Shown: in pieces, positions 34,599 through 43,092 of the stretch
How the letters are laid out: each line of letters starts with the position of its first letter
Numbering within the stretch: the first letter of the stretch is position 1
IMG/VR virus record: IMGVR_UViG_3300042549_002424
Coordinates: 1 to 64,000 of that record
Reading direction: 5' to 3' (one strand)
From: a virus
Length of the DNA stretch: 64,000 nucleotides
Program-made: the position numbers and the translations under genes
Notes under the pieces: model-generated
What the model was told of the DNA's origin: nothing
Databases searched by the model: none
What the model saw: only the letters and a program-made list of their open reading frames with translations

Positions 34599-35804
34599 AT
34601 GGCACATATTACTGCAGATCGCGTTAGGCAAACAAGTACCTCAACTGGTACTGGCACGTTCGTTCTATCTGCGTCATTGAGTGGGTTCCGAGATTTCTCA
34701 TCTGTACTCGCGACCAGTGATACTTTCTGGTATGCTATTGCTTCATTTCCTGGGTCAGAATGGGAAGTAGGACTTGGCACATACTCTGCTCTCAACACAA
34801 TCACCAGAACAACTGTATTGGCGTCTAGTAATGCCGGATCCGCTGTAGTATTCTCTGCTGGTACGAAAGAAGTATTCATTACTGCAGCGGCGAGTAAGTT
34901 CCTACAGGCAGACGCAGCTGGTAGTTATGGAAACTTTACAGCAGGAACTATTACTGCTGCGTTGACTGGTAATGCAGGTACAGCTACTACATTCTCAACT
35001 ACAAGGACAAACTATAAAGGTGTCACTGATGCCGCAGTAGCTGGCCAGTTAATGTGGAAGCATTATGGAAATAACCATACGATATTTGATGCTTCCAATA
35101 GTACAAGTCCACAAGGTGGAGCAATAAGCAACACAAATGCAGCAACTGCATGGATTGCTACTTATCCAACACTTATGGGGTGGAATGGAACAACTACTTA
35201 TGGCGTTAGAGTTGATTCTGCTAGAGTAACTGATGCGCTTTCTACTGCATCAGGTTCAGCACCAAGTTATTCTGCCAGAGCGTGGGTGAATTTCAATGGA
35301 GTAACAGTCGGAACTTTTGTAGGAGGAACTACGACGTTTGCGAGAACATCACCAAGCACAACTGCTGTGTGTACTACTACAAATCCGCATGGGCTAATTA
35401 CTGGAAATAATATATACGCAAGTTCTGGGATAATTATTTTTCCTGGAAGTTATACAGTCACAGTTACTGGGGCAAATACTTTCACAATTGTTACCAGCGC
35501 CAGTACCACTGTGAGTGGTACATTAAGTGTTTTTGTTAGTAATATTAGAGGCGATGGAAATGTAAGTACTGTCGCCGATGAAGGTGTTGGTATATATTTA
35601 ATAAATTTCTCGGTAGCTATGCCAGATACTAATTATGCGGCATTATTTGGATGGGGCATTGGGTCAAACCCGCCATCTGACACCAGTAATGATGGATTTG
35701 CTAATATAGGTGAGCAGACAGTATATTATGTTCGTGTGTATTTTGAAGCAGCCAATGATACGTCATTAGATAGAGCGTATATGTCAGCTGCGATTTTTAG
35801 ATAA
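34599..35804 (+). CDS. Short tail fibre-like protein
   Basis: This 401-aa protein has a typical fibre N-terminus ('ITADRVRQTSTSTGTGTFVL', 'SGFRDFSSV') and a mid-part shared with many phage fibres ('NYKGVTDAAVAGQLMW'). The C-terminal domain has the motif 'ARAWVNFNG', which normally continues directly into 'RGDGNVSTVADEGVGIYLIN'. Here these halves are separated by about 80 residues containing a module with 'TTTNPHGLITGNNIY' and 'YTVTVTGANTFTIV'. Two small probable chaperone genes follow. Confidence 0.78.
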   Translation: MAHITADRVRQTSTSTGTGTFVLSASLSGFRDFSSVLATSDTFWYAIASFPGSEWEVGLGTYSALNTITRTTVLASSNAGSAVVFSAGTKEVFITAAASKFLQADAAGSYGNFTAGTITAALTGNAGTATTFSTTRTNYKGVTDAAVAGQLMWKHYGNNHTIFDASNSTSPQGGAISNTNAATAWIATYPTLMGWNGTTTYGVRVDSARVTDALSTASGSAPSYSARAWVNFNGVTVGTFVGGTTTFARTSPSTTAVCTTTNPHGLITGNNIYASSGIIIFPGSYTVTVTGANTFTIVTSASTTVSGTLSVFVSNIRGDGNVSTVADEGVGIYLINFSVAMPDTNYAALFGWGIGSNPPSDTSNDGFANIGEQTVYYVRVYFEAANDTSLDRAYMSAAIFR

Positions 35805-35812
35805 GGAAATAT

Positions 35813-36070
35813 ATGATCAATTTAAGAATTATTTATCCACAACAAAATGGTATTGTTACCATTCTTACACCAGCATTGAATTCTGACTTAACAATTGAAG
35901 AACTGGCTCGCAAAGATGTTCCGGCGGGAATCCCTTATAAAATCATTAATGTAGAAGATATCCCAACAGATCGAACATTTCGTAATGCCTGGGAAGCTGA
36001 TTTCTCATCTCCAGATGGTTATGGTATTGGGCATGCTGCCTGGTTTGCAGAAAGAGAAGGTAATGTATGA
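35813..36070 (+). CDS. Small fibre-linked protein, probable assembly factor
   Basis: An 85-aa protein with the pattern 'AGIPYKIINVEDIPTDRTFR' and 'AWEAD', which recurs in small proteins encoded just after phage tail fibres and often labelled as assembly chaperones. It has a good ribosome site (AAGGAAA) and overlaps the next gene by four bases. The chaperone role is inferred from context. Confidence 0.6.
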   Translation: MINLRIIYPQQNGIVTILTPALNSDLTIEELARKDVPAGIPYKIINVEDIPTDRTFRNAWEADFSSPDGYGIGHAAWFAEREGNV

Positions 36071-36312
36071 TTGTAATTAACATGGATAAAGCGAAAGATA
36101 TTCGGCGCAAACAATTTCGAAAAGAGCGTCAACCATTACTCGATGCTCTCGATGTTCAATTCATGCGTGCAGTTGAAACTGGTGATGTTGCATTACAACA
36201 AAGTATAGTGCAAAAGAAACAACTTCTTAGAGATGCTCCTGCAAATCCAGAGATTGAATCTGCACAGACAGTTGATGATCTGAAAGCAATTACATTACCG
36301 ACCGTGTTATAA
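36067..36312 (+). CDS. Small fibre-linked helical protein
   Basis: This 81-aa, highly charged helical protein ('MDKAKDIRRKQFRKERQPLL' then 'DALDVQFMRAVETGD') resembles small proteins found after fibre genes in many phages, usually as the second of a pair. The methionine at residue 6 may be the true start; the listed ATG overlaps the previous stop. Likely assembly factor, by context only. Confidence 0.6.
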   Translation: MIVINMDKAKDIRRKQFRKERQPLLDALDVQFMRAVETGDVALQQSIVQKKQLLRDAPANPEIESAQTVDDLKAITLPTVL

Positions 36313-36327
36313 TATAAAGAAAATTAA

Positions 36328-39105
36328 ATGTTAAGTTTTAACGCAATTTCATCAAATGCAATATCTGCTATAGGCAGAGTATTTGATGTTGCGTTAAATG
36401 AAAATGCCGTCACTGCGTCATCTTTAGAAACTTCTGGTGTAGTAACGGCTAGGTCAATATCAGAAACAAGAGCTACATCTTCAGCAGAAACTGCTGGTGT
36501 TGTTGCCGCAAGATCAATAGCAGAAACAAGAGCTACATCTTCTACTGAAACTTCTGGTGTTGTTGCCGCAAGATCAATAGCAGAAACAAGAGCTACATCT
36601 TCGGCAGAAACTTCTGGCGTAATAACGGCTAGGTCAATATCAGAAACAAGAGCTACTGCATCAACAGAAACTGTTTTACTGACTGCTGGCGCAACCAGAG
36701 CTGACACTAACTCCACTACGTCAACAGAAACTTCTGGCGTAATAACGGCTAGGTCAATATCAGAAACAAGAGCTACATCTTCTACTGAAACCACCTTACT
36801 GACTGCTGGCGCAACAAGAGCTGACACTAACTCTACTACGTCAACAGAAACTTCTGGCGTAATAACGGCTAGGTCAATATCAGAAACAAGAGCTACATCT
36901 TCAGCAGAAACTGCTGGTGTTGTTACTTCTGCCTCAGTATCAGAATCTAACTCTACCGCTTCGTCAGAAACCACCTTACTGACTGCTGGCGCAACAAGAG
37001 CTGACACTAACTCTACTACGTCAACAGAAACTTCTGGCGTAATAACGGCTAGGTCAATATCTGAGTCAAACTCATCTGCATCAACAGAAACTACCTTACT
37101 GACTGCTGGCGGAACAGTATCAGAAACTCGTTCTACTGCTTCCACAGAAACCACTACATTAACGGCTGGTGGAACAGTATCCGAAACAAGAGCTACTGCG
37201 TCAACAGAAACTGCTGGTGTCGTAACTTCTGCTACATTATCCGAATCAAGAGCTACTGCATCAACAGAAACTGCCGCATTAACGGCTGGTGCCAGCATAG
37301 CAGAATCAAGAGCTACTGCTTCGTCAGAAACTGCTGGTGTTGTTACTTCTGCATCAGTATCCGAAACAAGAGCTACTGCTTCCACAGAAACCACTACATT
37401 AACAGCTGGTGGTTCAGTAACAGAAACTCGTTCTACTGCTTCCACAGAAACCACTACATTAACGGCTGGTGGAACAGTATCCGAAACAAGAGCTACTGCT
37501 TCCACAGAAACCACTACATTAACGGCTGGTGGAACAGTATCCGAAACAAGAGCTACATCTTCTACTGAAACCACTACATTAACAGCTGGTGGTTCAGTAA
37601 CAGAAACAAGAGCTACATCTTCTACTGAAACCACTACATTAGTAGCTGGTGGAACTTTATCTGATACTAACTCTACTGCTTCCACAGAAACCACTACATT
37701 AACAGCTGGTGGAACTTTATCTGATACTAACTCTACTGCTTCGTCAGAAACCACTACATTAACAGCTGGTGGTTCAGTAACAGAAACTCGTTCTACTGCT
37801 TCCACAGAAACCTCTGGTGTAATTACAACTACATCGAGAGCAGAAACAACTGCCAGTTCGTCATCAGAAAATAGAACATTAGTAGCTGGTGCAACTAGAT
37901 CTGATACTAACTCTACTGCAACTACAGAAGCCTCTGGTGTAATTACAACTACATCAAGAGCAGAAACAGTAGCGGCGACATCGTCAGAAAACACTTTAAT
38001 AATAGATTTTGAACCAATAGCAGAAACAACTGCTACTGCATCAACAGAAACTGTTTTACTGACTGCTAGCGCAACCAGAGCTGACACTAACTCCACTTCG
38101 TCAACAGAAGTTTCTGTTGCGTCTTTAGTTGCTTCTGTAACTGACTCAACTAGTACTTCTGAGTCATCCGCTGCGTTTGTTAGTAATTTCCAGGCTATCA
38201 TCAATTGCGCAGCAACGGTAACCGCGCTGTTAGATTTAGATGGAAACACAGAAGGTTCTCCTGCCGGAAATGCTGCTCCTGGATTCACTCCACTATCTAG
38301 CGTCGTTCTTGCTCAGCACATTGAATCTGCCCCAGCCGCGACCTATACAATAACAGCTGACTTTGATCCATTATTAGAGACTGAGATTACATCGGTGTTC
38401 TTCAATGATAATCCAGCAAATGTTCTTTCGTATTCTATCATTGGACCAGATGTGTTTATTACTGCAAATACACCAGCAGAGGTGTACGCACAGGCATCTA
38501 CGTTTATGGTAAACAGAAAAGTTGTTCCACAGTTTAATGAATTCTTTAATTATAATGTTAGATTCAATACTACAGTCAAGAGAGATAGCGCAGGAAACAA
38601 TTTCTATTCAAATAAATTCTACTCCGAGCAAAATGTAATCTGTTTCCTACAGGATGATGGCACTGGACTAATTGATCTTTATGAAGAGATTACTCCTGGA
38701 ACTACGAAGAAACTAAAGACAATTGGTAAAATAGACTATACCACTGGGTTCGTAGAGGTTCGCGGATTAATGATTACATCTCTTTACGATCTTGAGTTGT
38801 TCTTCTTCGTAGAATCCCTCGACGCGATCATCCCTACGAAGGATTACTTCACTGCACAGAATAATCTCTTAGTGGACAGTAAGACCATAACTTTCCCTAC
38901 TGGAGAACAGGTTGAGATTAGCCAGTATGAGAAACAAACAGATATCGTTGATCTGGAGATTTATGTAACAGCCAGATCTTATGCATTGGGCAGTCCATTG
39001 ACTACAGTTGAAACAAGAACAGCAACATATGTTCTTAGAATTGTTCCGGATTATAATATCGGTAAGAATGCCATCAAACAACTGGTCTTAGAACAAGCAG
39101 CATAA
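36328..39105 (+). CDS. Repeat-shaft virion protein with gp6-like C-terminal domain
   Basis: Residues about 32-591 of this 925-aa protein are 28 exact-length 20-residue repeats rich in Ser, Thr, Glu and Ala ('STETTTLTAGGTVSETRATA' type), with two alternating variants of the middle ('SGVITARS' and 'TTLTAGGT'). Residues about 660-925 are globular. Within them, about 768-845 ('VICFLQDDGTGLIDLYEE', 'IGKIDYTTGFVEV') align with the gp6 C-terminal domain. The gene lies between fibre assembly genes and neck gene 13. A regular shaft with a baseplate-derived foot suggests a fibre or whisker that docks like gp6; this is inference. Confidence 0.7.
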   Translation: MLSFNAISSNAISAIGRVFDVALNENAVTASSLETSGVVTARSISETRATSSAETAGVVAARSIAETRATSSTETSGVVAARSIAETRATSSAETSGVITARSISETRATASTETVLLTAGATRADTNSTTSTETSGVITARSISETRATSSTETTLLTAGATRADTNSTTSTETSGVITARSISETRATSSAETAGVVTSASVSESNSTASSETTLLTAGATRADTNSTTSTETSGVITARSISESNSSASTETTLLTAGGTVSETRSTASTETTTLTAGGTVSETRATASTETAGVVTSATLSESRATASTETAALTAGASIAESRATASSETAGVVTSASVSETRATASTETTTLTAGGSVTETRSTASTETTTLTAGGTVSETRATASTETTTLTAGGTVSETRATSSTETTTLTAGGSVTETRATSSTETTTLVAGGTLSDTNSTASTETTTLTAGGTLSDTNSTASSETTTLTAGGSVTETRSTASTETSGVITTTSRAETTASSSSENRTLVAGATRSDTNSTATTEASGVITTTSRAETVAATSSENTLIIDFEPIAETTATASTETVLLTASATRADTNSTSSTEVSVASLVASVTDSTSTSESSAAFVSNFQAIINCAATVTALLDLDGNTEGSPAGNAAPGFTPLSSVVLAQHIESAPAATYTITADFDPLLETEITSVFFNDNPANVLSYSIIGPDVFITANTPAEVYAQASTFMVNRKVVPQFNEFFNYNVRFNTTVKRDSAGNNFYSNKFYSEQNVICFLQDDGTGLIDLYEEITPGTTKKLKTIGKIDYTTGFVEVRGLMITSLYDLELFFFVESLDAIIPTKDYFTAQNNLLVDSKTITFPTGEQVEISQYEKQTDIVDLEIYVTARSYALGSPLTTVETRTATYVLRIVPDYNIGKNAIKQLVLEQAA
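36421..38100 (+). repeat. Tandem array of 28 in-register 60-bp coding repeats
   Basis: Every unit is exactly 60 bp, without insertion or deletion over 1680 bp. Several neighbouring units are identical over long stretches (for example the units from 37441 and 37501), indicating recent copying. The array is open in the antisense frame too, giving a spurious 654-codon minus-strand frame. Confidence 0.95.
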
Positions 39106-39108
39106 CAC

Positions 39109-39116
39109 GCTAAATA
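39109..39116 (+). promoter_or_regulatory. Late-type promoter motif GCTAAATA
   Basis: GCTAAATA lies 22 bases before the gp13 ATG, just after the repeat protein's stop codon. Confidence 0.6.
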
Positions 39117-39138
39117 CAAGATAATTATAGGGGCTACT

Positions 39139-39885
39139 ATGGCAGTAACTAATCGCGAAGGTCTAAAGAATTACGCACTAAGGGCACTTGGTGCTCCACT
39201 AATCACAATTGATATTGCTGATGAACAGGCAGAAGATCGGATTGATGAAGCACTGGCATTCTTTCGCGAATACTACTTTGATGGTATCGAGAAAGTTTAC
39301 TACAAGCATGAAGTAACTGAACAAAACGTAACGAATCAATATATCGCGCTTCCGGATACAATCTGGAGTGTTAACCGTATTTTCCCATACCCAACTAGCA
39401 GTGGCTCTAGTTCTGTTAATATCTTTGACCTGCAATATCAGTTGAGAATGAATGACCTGAAAGATTTGACCAGCACAAGTCTAATCTATTACCAACAGGC
39501 TATGAGTCACATTGCTCTAATTGATAACCTGCTTAATGTACAGAAGCAGTTTAGATTTAATAAACTAAATGGCAAACTATATATTGATCAGAACTGGGGT
39601 ATCGCTGGATTGACAGCTGGTCAATACCTTCTGTTTGATGTGTATACTGCCTTAGACCCAAGTGCTAGTCCTAAACTTTGGGATGATCGTTTATTCAAAG
39701 AATATAACATTGCTCTGTTTAAGAAACAATGGGGCACCAATGTCAAGAAGTATCAGGGTATTCAATTACCTGGTGGGGTGACTATTGATGGCCAGTCACT
39801 GTACGAAGAAGGCAAGGCTGAGCAGGCTGACATTGAAGATAAGATTATGAGTCAGTTGTCGCCACTAGAATTCTTTATGGGCTAA
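39139..39885 (+). CDS. gp13: Neck protein gp13
   Basis: gp13 helps join head and tail by forming the neck under the portal. This 248-aa protein (T4 309 aa) opens with 'REGLKNYALRALGAPLITID' and 'DEQAEDRIDEALAFFREYYF', the most conserved part of gp13. It continues with 'YYQQAMSHIALIDNLLNVQK' and ends with 'SPLEFFMG', as is usual in this family. It precedes gp14, as in T4. Confidence 0.92.
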   Translation: MAVTNREGLKNYALRALGAPLITIDIADEQAEDRIDEALAFFREYYFDGIEKVYYKHEVTEQNVTNQYIALPDTIWSVNRIFPYPTSSGSSSVNIFDLQYQLRMNDLKDLTSTSLIYYQQAMSHIALIDNLLNVQKQFRFNKLNGKLYIDQNWGIAGLTAGQYLLFDVYTALDPSASPKLWDDRLFKEYNIALFKKQWGTNVKKYQGIQLPGGVTIDGQSLYEEGKAEQADIEDKIMSQLSPLEFFMG

Positions 39886-39897
39886 ACCTCATAGTCA

Positions 39898-39940
39898 CAG
39901 TTGAATTATACCCCTTAAATCCAACTCATAAAATAAACTT
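39898..39940 (+). promoter_or_regulatory. Two-box 43-nt conserved element, copy 1
   Basis: CAGTTGAATTATACC (39898-39912), 16 variable bases, then TAAAATAAACTT (39929-39940). The same two boxes with the same 16-base gap occur at 57616-57658. Box 2 ends directly at the gp14 ATG. It matches neither a normal sigma70 promoter nor the late motif. Confidence 0.6.
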
Positions 39941-40591
39941 ATGACTTTACGTCTGCATAACTCCGTATATGGGAATGAGAATCTGTTGATCGAATCTATG
40001 ATCACGGAAGCCATCAATATGCATGGCGTGGATTTTATGTACATCCCACGAAGTTTCGTCGGTAAAGAAGATCTGTATGGTGAAGATAGGCTTAGTCGTT
40101 TTAATAATGCGTATCCTATCGTTATGTATATGGAGAACAGTGATGGTGGCTTCCAAGGACAGGGAGCATTCGCCTCGAAGTTTGGTTTGATGATGGAACA
40201 GTCTGCCACTCTAACTGTGGCAAGAAGAACTTGGGTTCAGGCAGTTGGTCGCTATGGTGAAACGATTCTGCCCCAAAGACCAGCTGAAGGTGATTTACTA
40301 TACTTTCCGATGACAGGTGGATTGTTTGAGATTATGTTTGTTCAGCACCAAGATGCATTCTATCAGTTAGGTCAGTTGTATACTTACAAACTGACAGTAG
40401 AACTGTTCCGATACAGCAGCGAAATTATGGAAACTGGTGTTACTGATATCGATGCGTTTATGGAAAATAAGAGTACTGACGTAACTCTTAATGAACCAGA
40501 GAAACCAGATTCCTTCGGTGATAATAGTCTGTTACGTCAAAAGGCAGATGCTTTCGTGTTTGACGTCAATAATCCATTCGGGGAACTTTGA
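39941..40591 (+). CDS. gp14: Neck protein gp14
   Basis: This 216-aa neck protein (T4 256 aa) acts with gp13 in head completion. Recognisable parts are 'IESMITEAINMHGVDFMYIP' followed by 'RSFVGKEDLYGED' and 'YPIVMYMENSDGGFQGQGAF', then 'PAEGDLLYFPMTGGLFEIMF' and 'YTYKLTVELFRYSSE'. The ATG is placed directly after a conserved two-box intergenic element and has no clear ribosome site. Its stop codon overlaps the gp15 ATG. Confidence 0.92.
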   Translation: MTLRLHNSVYGNENLLIESMITEAINMHGVDFMYIPRSFVGKEDLYGEDRLSRFNNAYPIVMYMENSDGGFQGQGAFASKFGLMMEQSATLTVARRTWVQAVGRYGETILPQRPAEGDLLYFPMTGGLFEIMFVQHQDAFYQLGQLYTYKLTVELFRYSSEIMETGVTDIDAFMENKSTDVTLNEPEKPDSFGDNSLLRQKADAFVFDVNNPFGEL

Positions 40592-41427
40592 TGTTTTCGA
40601 CTCCATACTATCATGAACTCATCAAAAAGACCACTATTGGATTTGGTGCTCTTTTCAGTCAGATTAAAGTAATCCGTAGGAATCCTGCTTCTGGTGCTCA
40701 GGCGCAGGTAATCTCTGTACCTATTGCCTTTGGTCCAAAGGAAAAGATTCTTACAAGACTGGATCAAGATCCATCCTTAACTGGTCATACTTATATCACT
40801 CTTCCGAGAATGGCATTTGAGATTACAGGTTATAACTATGACACCAGTAGAATGGTCAATAGGAATAACAAAATCCAATGTTATAAAGACCAAACTCTAT
40901 CGGCGATATATTCTCCTGTTCCGTATAACATTGAATTCTCATTGTATGTTCTAACTAAGGGAACAGAGGATGGTCTGGCTATTATTGAGCAGATCCTACC
41001 ATTGTTTACTCCTGAGTATTCATTTACAGTAAATGCTATTCCTGAGATGAATATCTCACAGGATATTCCAGTTGTGTTAAATGGTATTTCTGTGTCAGAT
41101 GATTATGAAGGTGACTTTGCTACTAGGCGTCTTGTTACACACACACTTAATTTCACTGCAAAAATAAATCTCTTTGGTGATCTCAAGACTTCTGGTGTTA
41201 TTACGAGGGTTGATGCTGATATTAAGAAATTCGAGAATTATACTGCGACGATGGATGATGAAGGGAACATTGTTGTTGATGTATGGAATATGACGTCAAG
41301 AGAATCAATGCAAAATTCATTGGCAGCATCCACATCAACTTCTGCAACTACTTCTGGCGCAGCAACAAAAGCAGATTACACTCCATTGGCAGCAAACATC
41401 ACTGTCTCGGCAACTGCTACTGCTTAA
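40591..41427 (+). CDS. gp15: Tail sheath stabiliser gp15
   Basis: gp15 forms the ring at the head-proximal tail end that stabilises the sheath and binds the neck. This protein (278 aa from the ATG; T4 272) shows 'YYHELIKKTTIGFGALFSQI', 'VPIAFGPKEKILTRLDQDP', 'LPRMAFEITGYNYD' and 'IEQILPLFTPEYSFTVN', all standard gp15 features. An upstream TTG at 40588 is in frame, but the ATG overlapping the gp14 stop (TGATG) is the better start. The C-terminal ~45 residues are Ala/Thr/Ser-rich. Confidence 0.93.
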   Translation: MFSTPYYHELIKKTTIGFGALFSQIKVIRRNPASGAQAQVISVPIAFGPKEKILTRLDQDPSLTGHTYITLPRMAFEITGYNYDTSRMVNRNNKIQCYKDQTLSAIYSPVPYNIEFSLYVLTKGTEDGLAIIEQILPLFTPEYSFTVNAIPEMNISQDIPVVLNGISVSDDYEGDFATRRLVTHTLNFTAKINLFGDLKTSGVITRVDADIKKFENYTATMDDEGNIVVDVWNMTSRESMQNSLAASTSTSATTSGAATKADYTPLAANITVSATATA

Positions 41428-43016
41428 TGGCAACTGTCTTTTATCAGGCGAACCCGAATCTTAAGAATGTCGGAGTTCCAATTGAATATACTACTGAGCA
41501 GGTAGAAGAATACATCAAGTGTAAACTAGACCCTATCTATTTCATCAAGAAATATATTAAGATCATCTCTCTTGACCTTGGTCTGATAAATTTCGATTTG
41601 TATGATTATCAGATTCGATTCATAAATCAAATTCACGATAGTCGCCGAGTGCTTGGTATGTTTCCGCGCCAGCACGGAAAGACGACCACAGTAGCTGCCT
41701 ACCTCTGCTGGTATCTGTTATTCAATGACAGTAAGACCGTCGCTATCCTTGCCAATAAGGCAGCAGCAGCTCGAGAAATTATGTCTCGTCTTCAGTTGAT
41801 GTATGAGTATATTCCGAAGTGGCTACAACAAGGCGTGGCTGAATGGAACAAAGGATCGATCTCACTGGAGAATAACAGCAAGGCATTTACTGCTGCTACC
41901 AGCTCTAGTGGTATTCGTGGTAAATCCGTAAACTTTCTTTATGTTGACGAAGCAGCCATTATCCCGAATACAGTGGCTGATGAATTCTTTACTGCGACTT
42001 ACCCAACAATTTCTGCTGGTGAGACAACTAAGATTGTTCTGACATCAACTCCACTTGGATTGAATCACTTCTGGAAATTCTGGACAGAGGCGGTGTCGAA
42101 GATTAATGGATTTATTCCAGTAAGAGTTGAATACTGGGAACATCCCGACCATGACGATGCTTGGGCTGCTCAACAGAAACAACTTCTTGGTGATTTGAAA
42201 TACCGTCAGGAGATTCTGATGGATTTCCTTGGATCAGCTGCTACTTTGATTGATCCAGCAGCTATCCAAAGAATGGCAGTTGAAGCGACAATATATAACC
42301 AAAATGGTATGTTGGTTTATGATAGACCAGAAAAGAATAAAGCGAGTTATGTTATCACAGTTGATACTGCAAGTGGAGTTGGTGGTGATGCAAGTGCATT
42401 CTCTGTGGTTCGCATTGATATACTGCCATATAAAGTAGTAGCGAGATATAAGAATAATACGATCTCACCATTGTTATATCCATCATTGATCCATAGGTGG
42501 GCAAAAGAATATAACGATGCCTGGGTTTTAATTGAACTAAATAAGAATGAGCAAGTCCCATACATCTTACAGAATGAGTTGGAGTATGAAAATATTGTTT
42601 ATGTAAATCGAGGTGCTAAGGGTCAGACTGTTACTGGTGGTTTCGGCGGCGGAAAGACCCAATTGGGTGTTGTGACTGATAAGAAAACCAAGAGAATTGG
42701 TTGTTCTATGTTTAAGACATTGGTCGAAGAACATAAACTGATTATTCCTGACGCAGATATTATAAGTGAGATATCTACGTTTATTGAGCAGAGAGGCAGT
42801 TATGCTGCTGATGATGGAAAGAATGATGATCTTGTAATGACTCTAGTTTTATTTGGATGGTTGACCAGCCAATCATTCTTCAAAGAACTCACTGATATTG
42901 ATTTGAGAAAAGACATTTACGACGCTAGAATTAGACAAATTGACGAAGAGACATTACCTGCTGGGTTTTTCGTTGATGGGTCTGAATCTGGTATAGAAGA
43001 AATTCTAAATTTTTGA
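41427..43016 (+). CDS. gp17: Terminase large subunit gp17
   Basis: This is the packaging motor ATPase and headful nuclease, 529 aa from the ATG that overlaps the gp15 stop (T4 610 aa). ATPase motifs are Walker A 'RQHGKTT' (R81-T87), Walker B 'LYVDE' (D174, E175) and coupling motif 'LTSTP'. The RNase H-type nuclease acidic residues appear to be D313 ('ITVDTASG'), E370 ('LIELNKNE') and D468 ('GKNDDLV'). A longer in-frame reading from 41283 would run inside gp15 and is rejected. The small subunit gp16 is far away on the other strand. Confidence 0.95.
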   Translation: MATVFYQANPNLKNVGVPIEYTTEQVEEYIKCKLDPIYFIKKYIKIISLDLGLINFDLYDYQIRFINQIHDSRRVLGMFPRQHGKTTTVAAYLCWYLLFNDSKTVAILANKAAAAREIMSRLQLMYEYIPKWLQQGVAEWNKGSISLENNSKAFTAATSSSGIRGKSVNFLYVDEAAIIPNTVADEFFTATYPTISAGETTKIVLTSTPLGLNHFWKFWTEAVSKINGFIPVRVEYWEHPDHDDAWAAQQKQLLGDLKYRQEILMDFLGSAATLIDPAAIQRMAVEATIYNQNGMLVYDRPEKNKASYVITVDTASGVGGDASAFSVVRIDILPYKVVARYKNNTISPLLYPSLIHRWAKEYNDAWVLIELNKNEQVPYILQNELEYENIVYVNRGAKGQTVTGGFGGGKTQLGVVTDKKTKRIGCSMFKTLVEEHKLIIPDADIISEISTFIEQRGSYAADDGKNDDLVMTLVLFGWLTSQSFFKELTDIDLRKDIYDARIRQIDEETLPAGFFVDGSESGIEEILNF

Positions 43017-43033
43017 GGCAAGCAAACGCATTT

Positions 43034-43041
43034 TCTAAATA
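43034..43041 (+). promoter_or_regulatory. Late-type promoter motif TCTAAATA before gp18
   Basis: TCTAAATA lies 51 bases before the sheath ATG, which is preceded by a clear ribosome site (AAGGAAA). Confidence 0.65.
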
Positions 43042-43092
43042 ATAAAGAGCTAAACCTCAACGAATTTGTAACAAATAAAAGAAGGAAATATA

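Noticed and set aside
36421-38100. Possible CRISPR or other non-coding repeat array
   Set aside because: Units are directly adjacent with no unique spacers, keep the reading frame exactly and encode a regular protein pattern.
36324-38288. 654-codon open frame on the minus strand opposite the repeat-shaft gene
   Set aside because: It mirrors the 60-bp repeats, which lack stop codons in this frame. The product is a valine/alanine low-complexity chain, it has no ribosome site or promoter, and the plus frame continues into a conserved gp6-like domain.
41283-41426. N-terminal extension of gp17 inside gp15
   Set aside because: The terminase family begins at the ATG at 41427, which overlaps the gp15 stop codon in the coupled style of the neighbouring genes.
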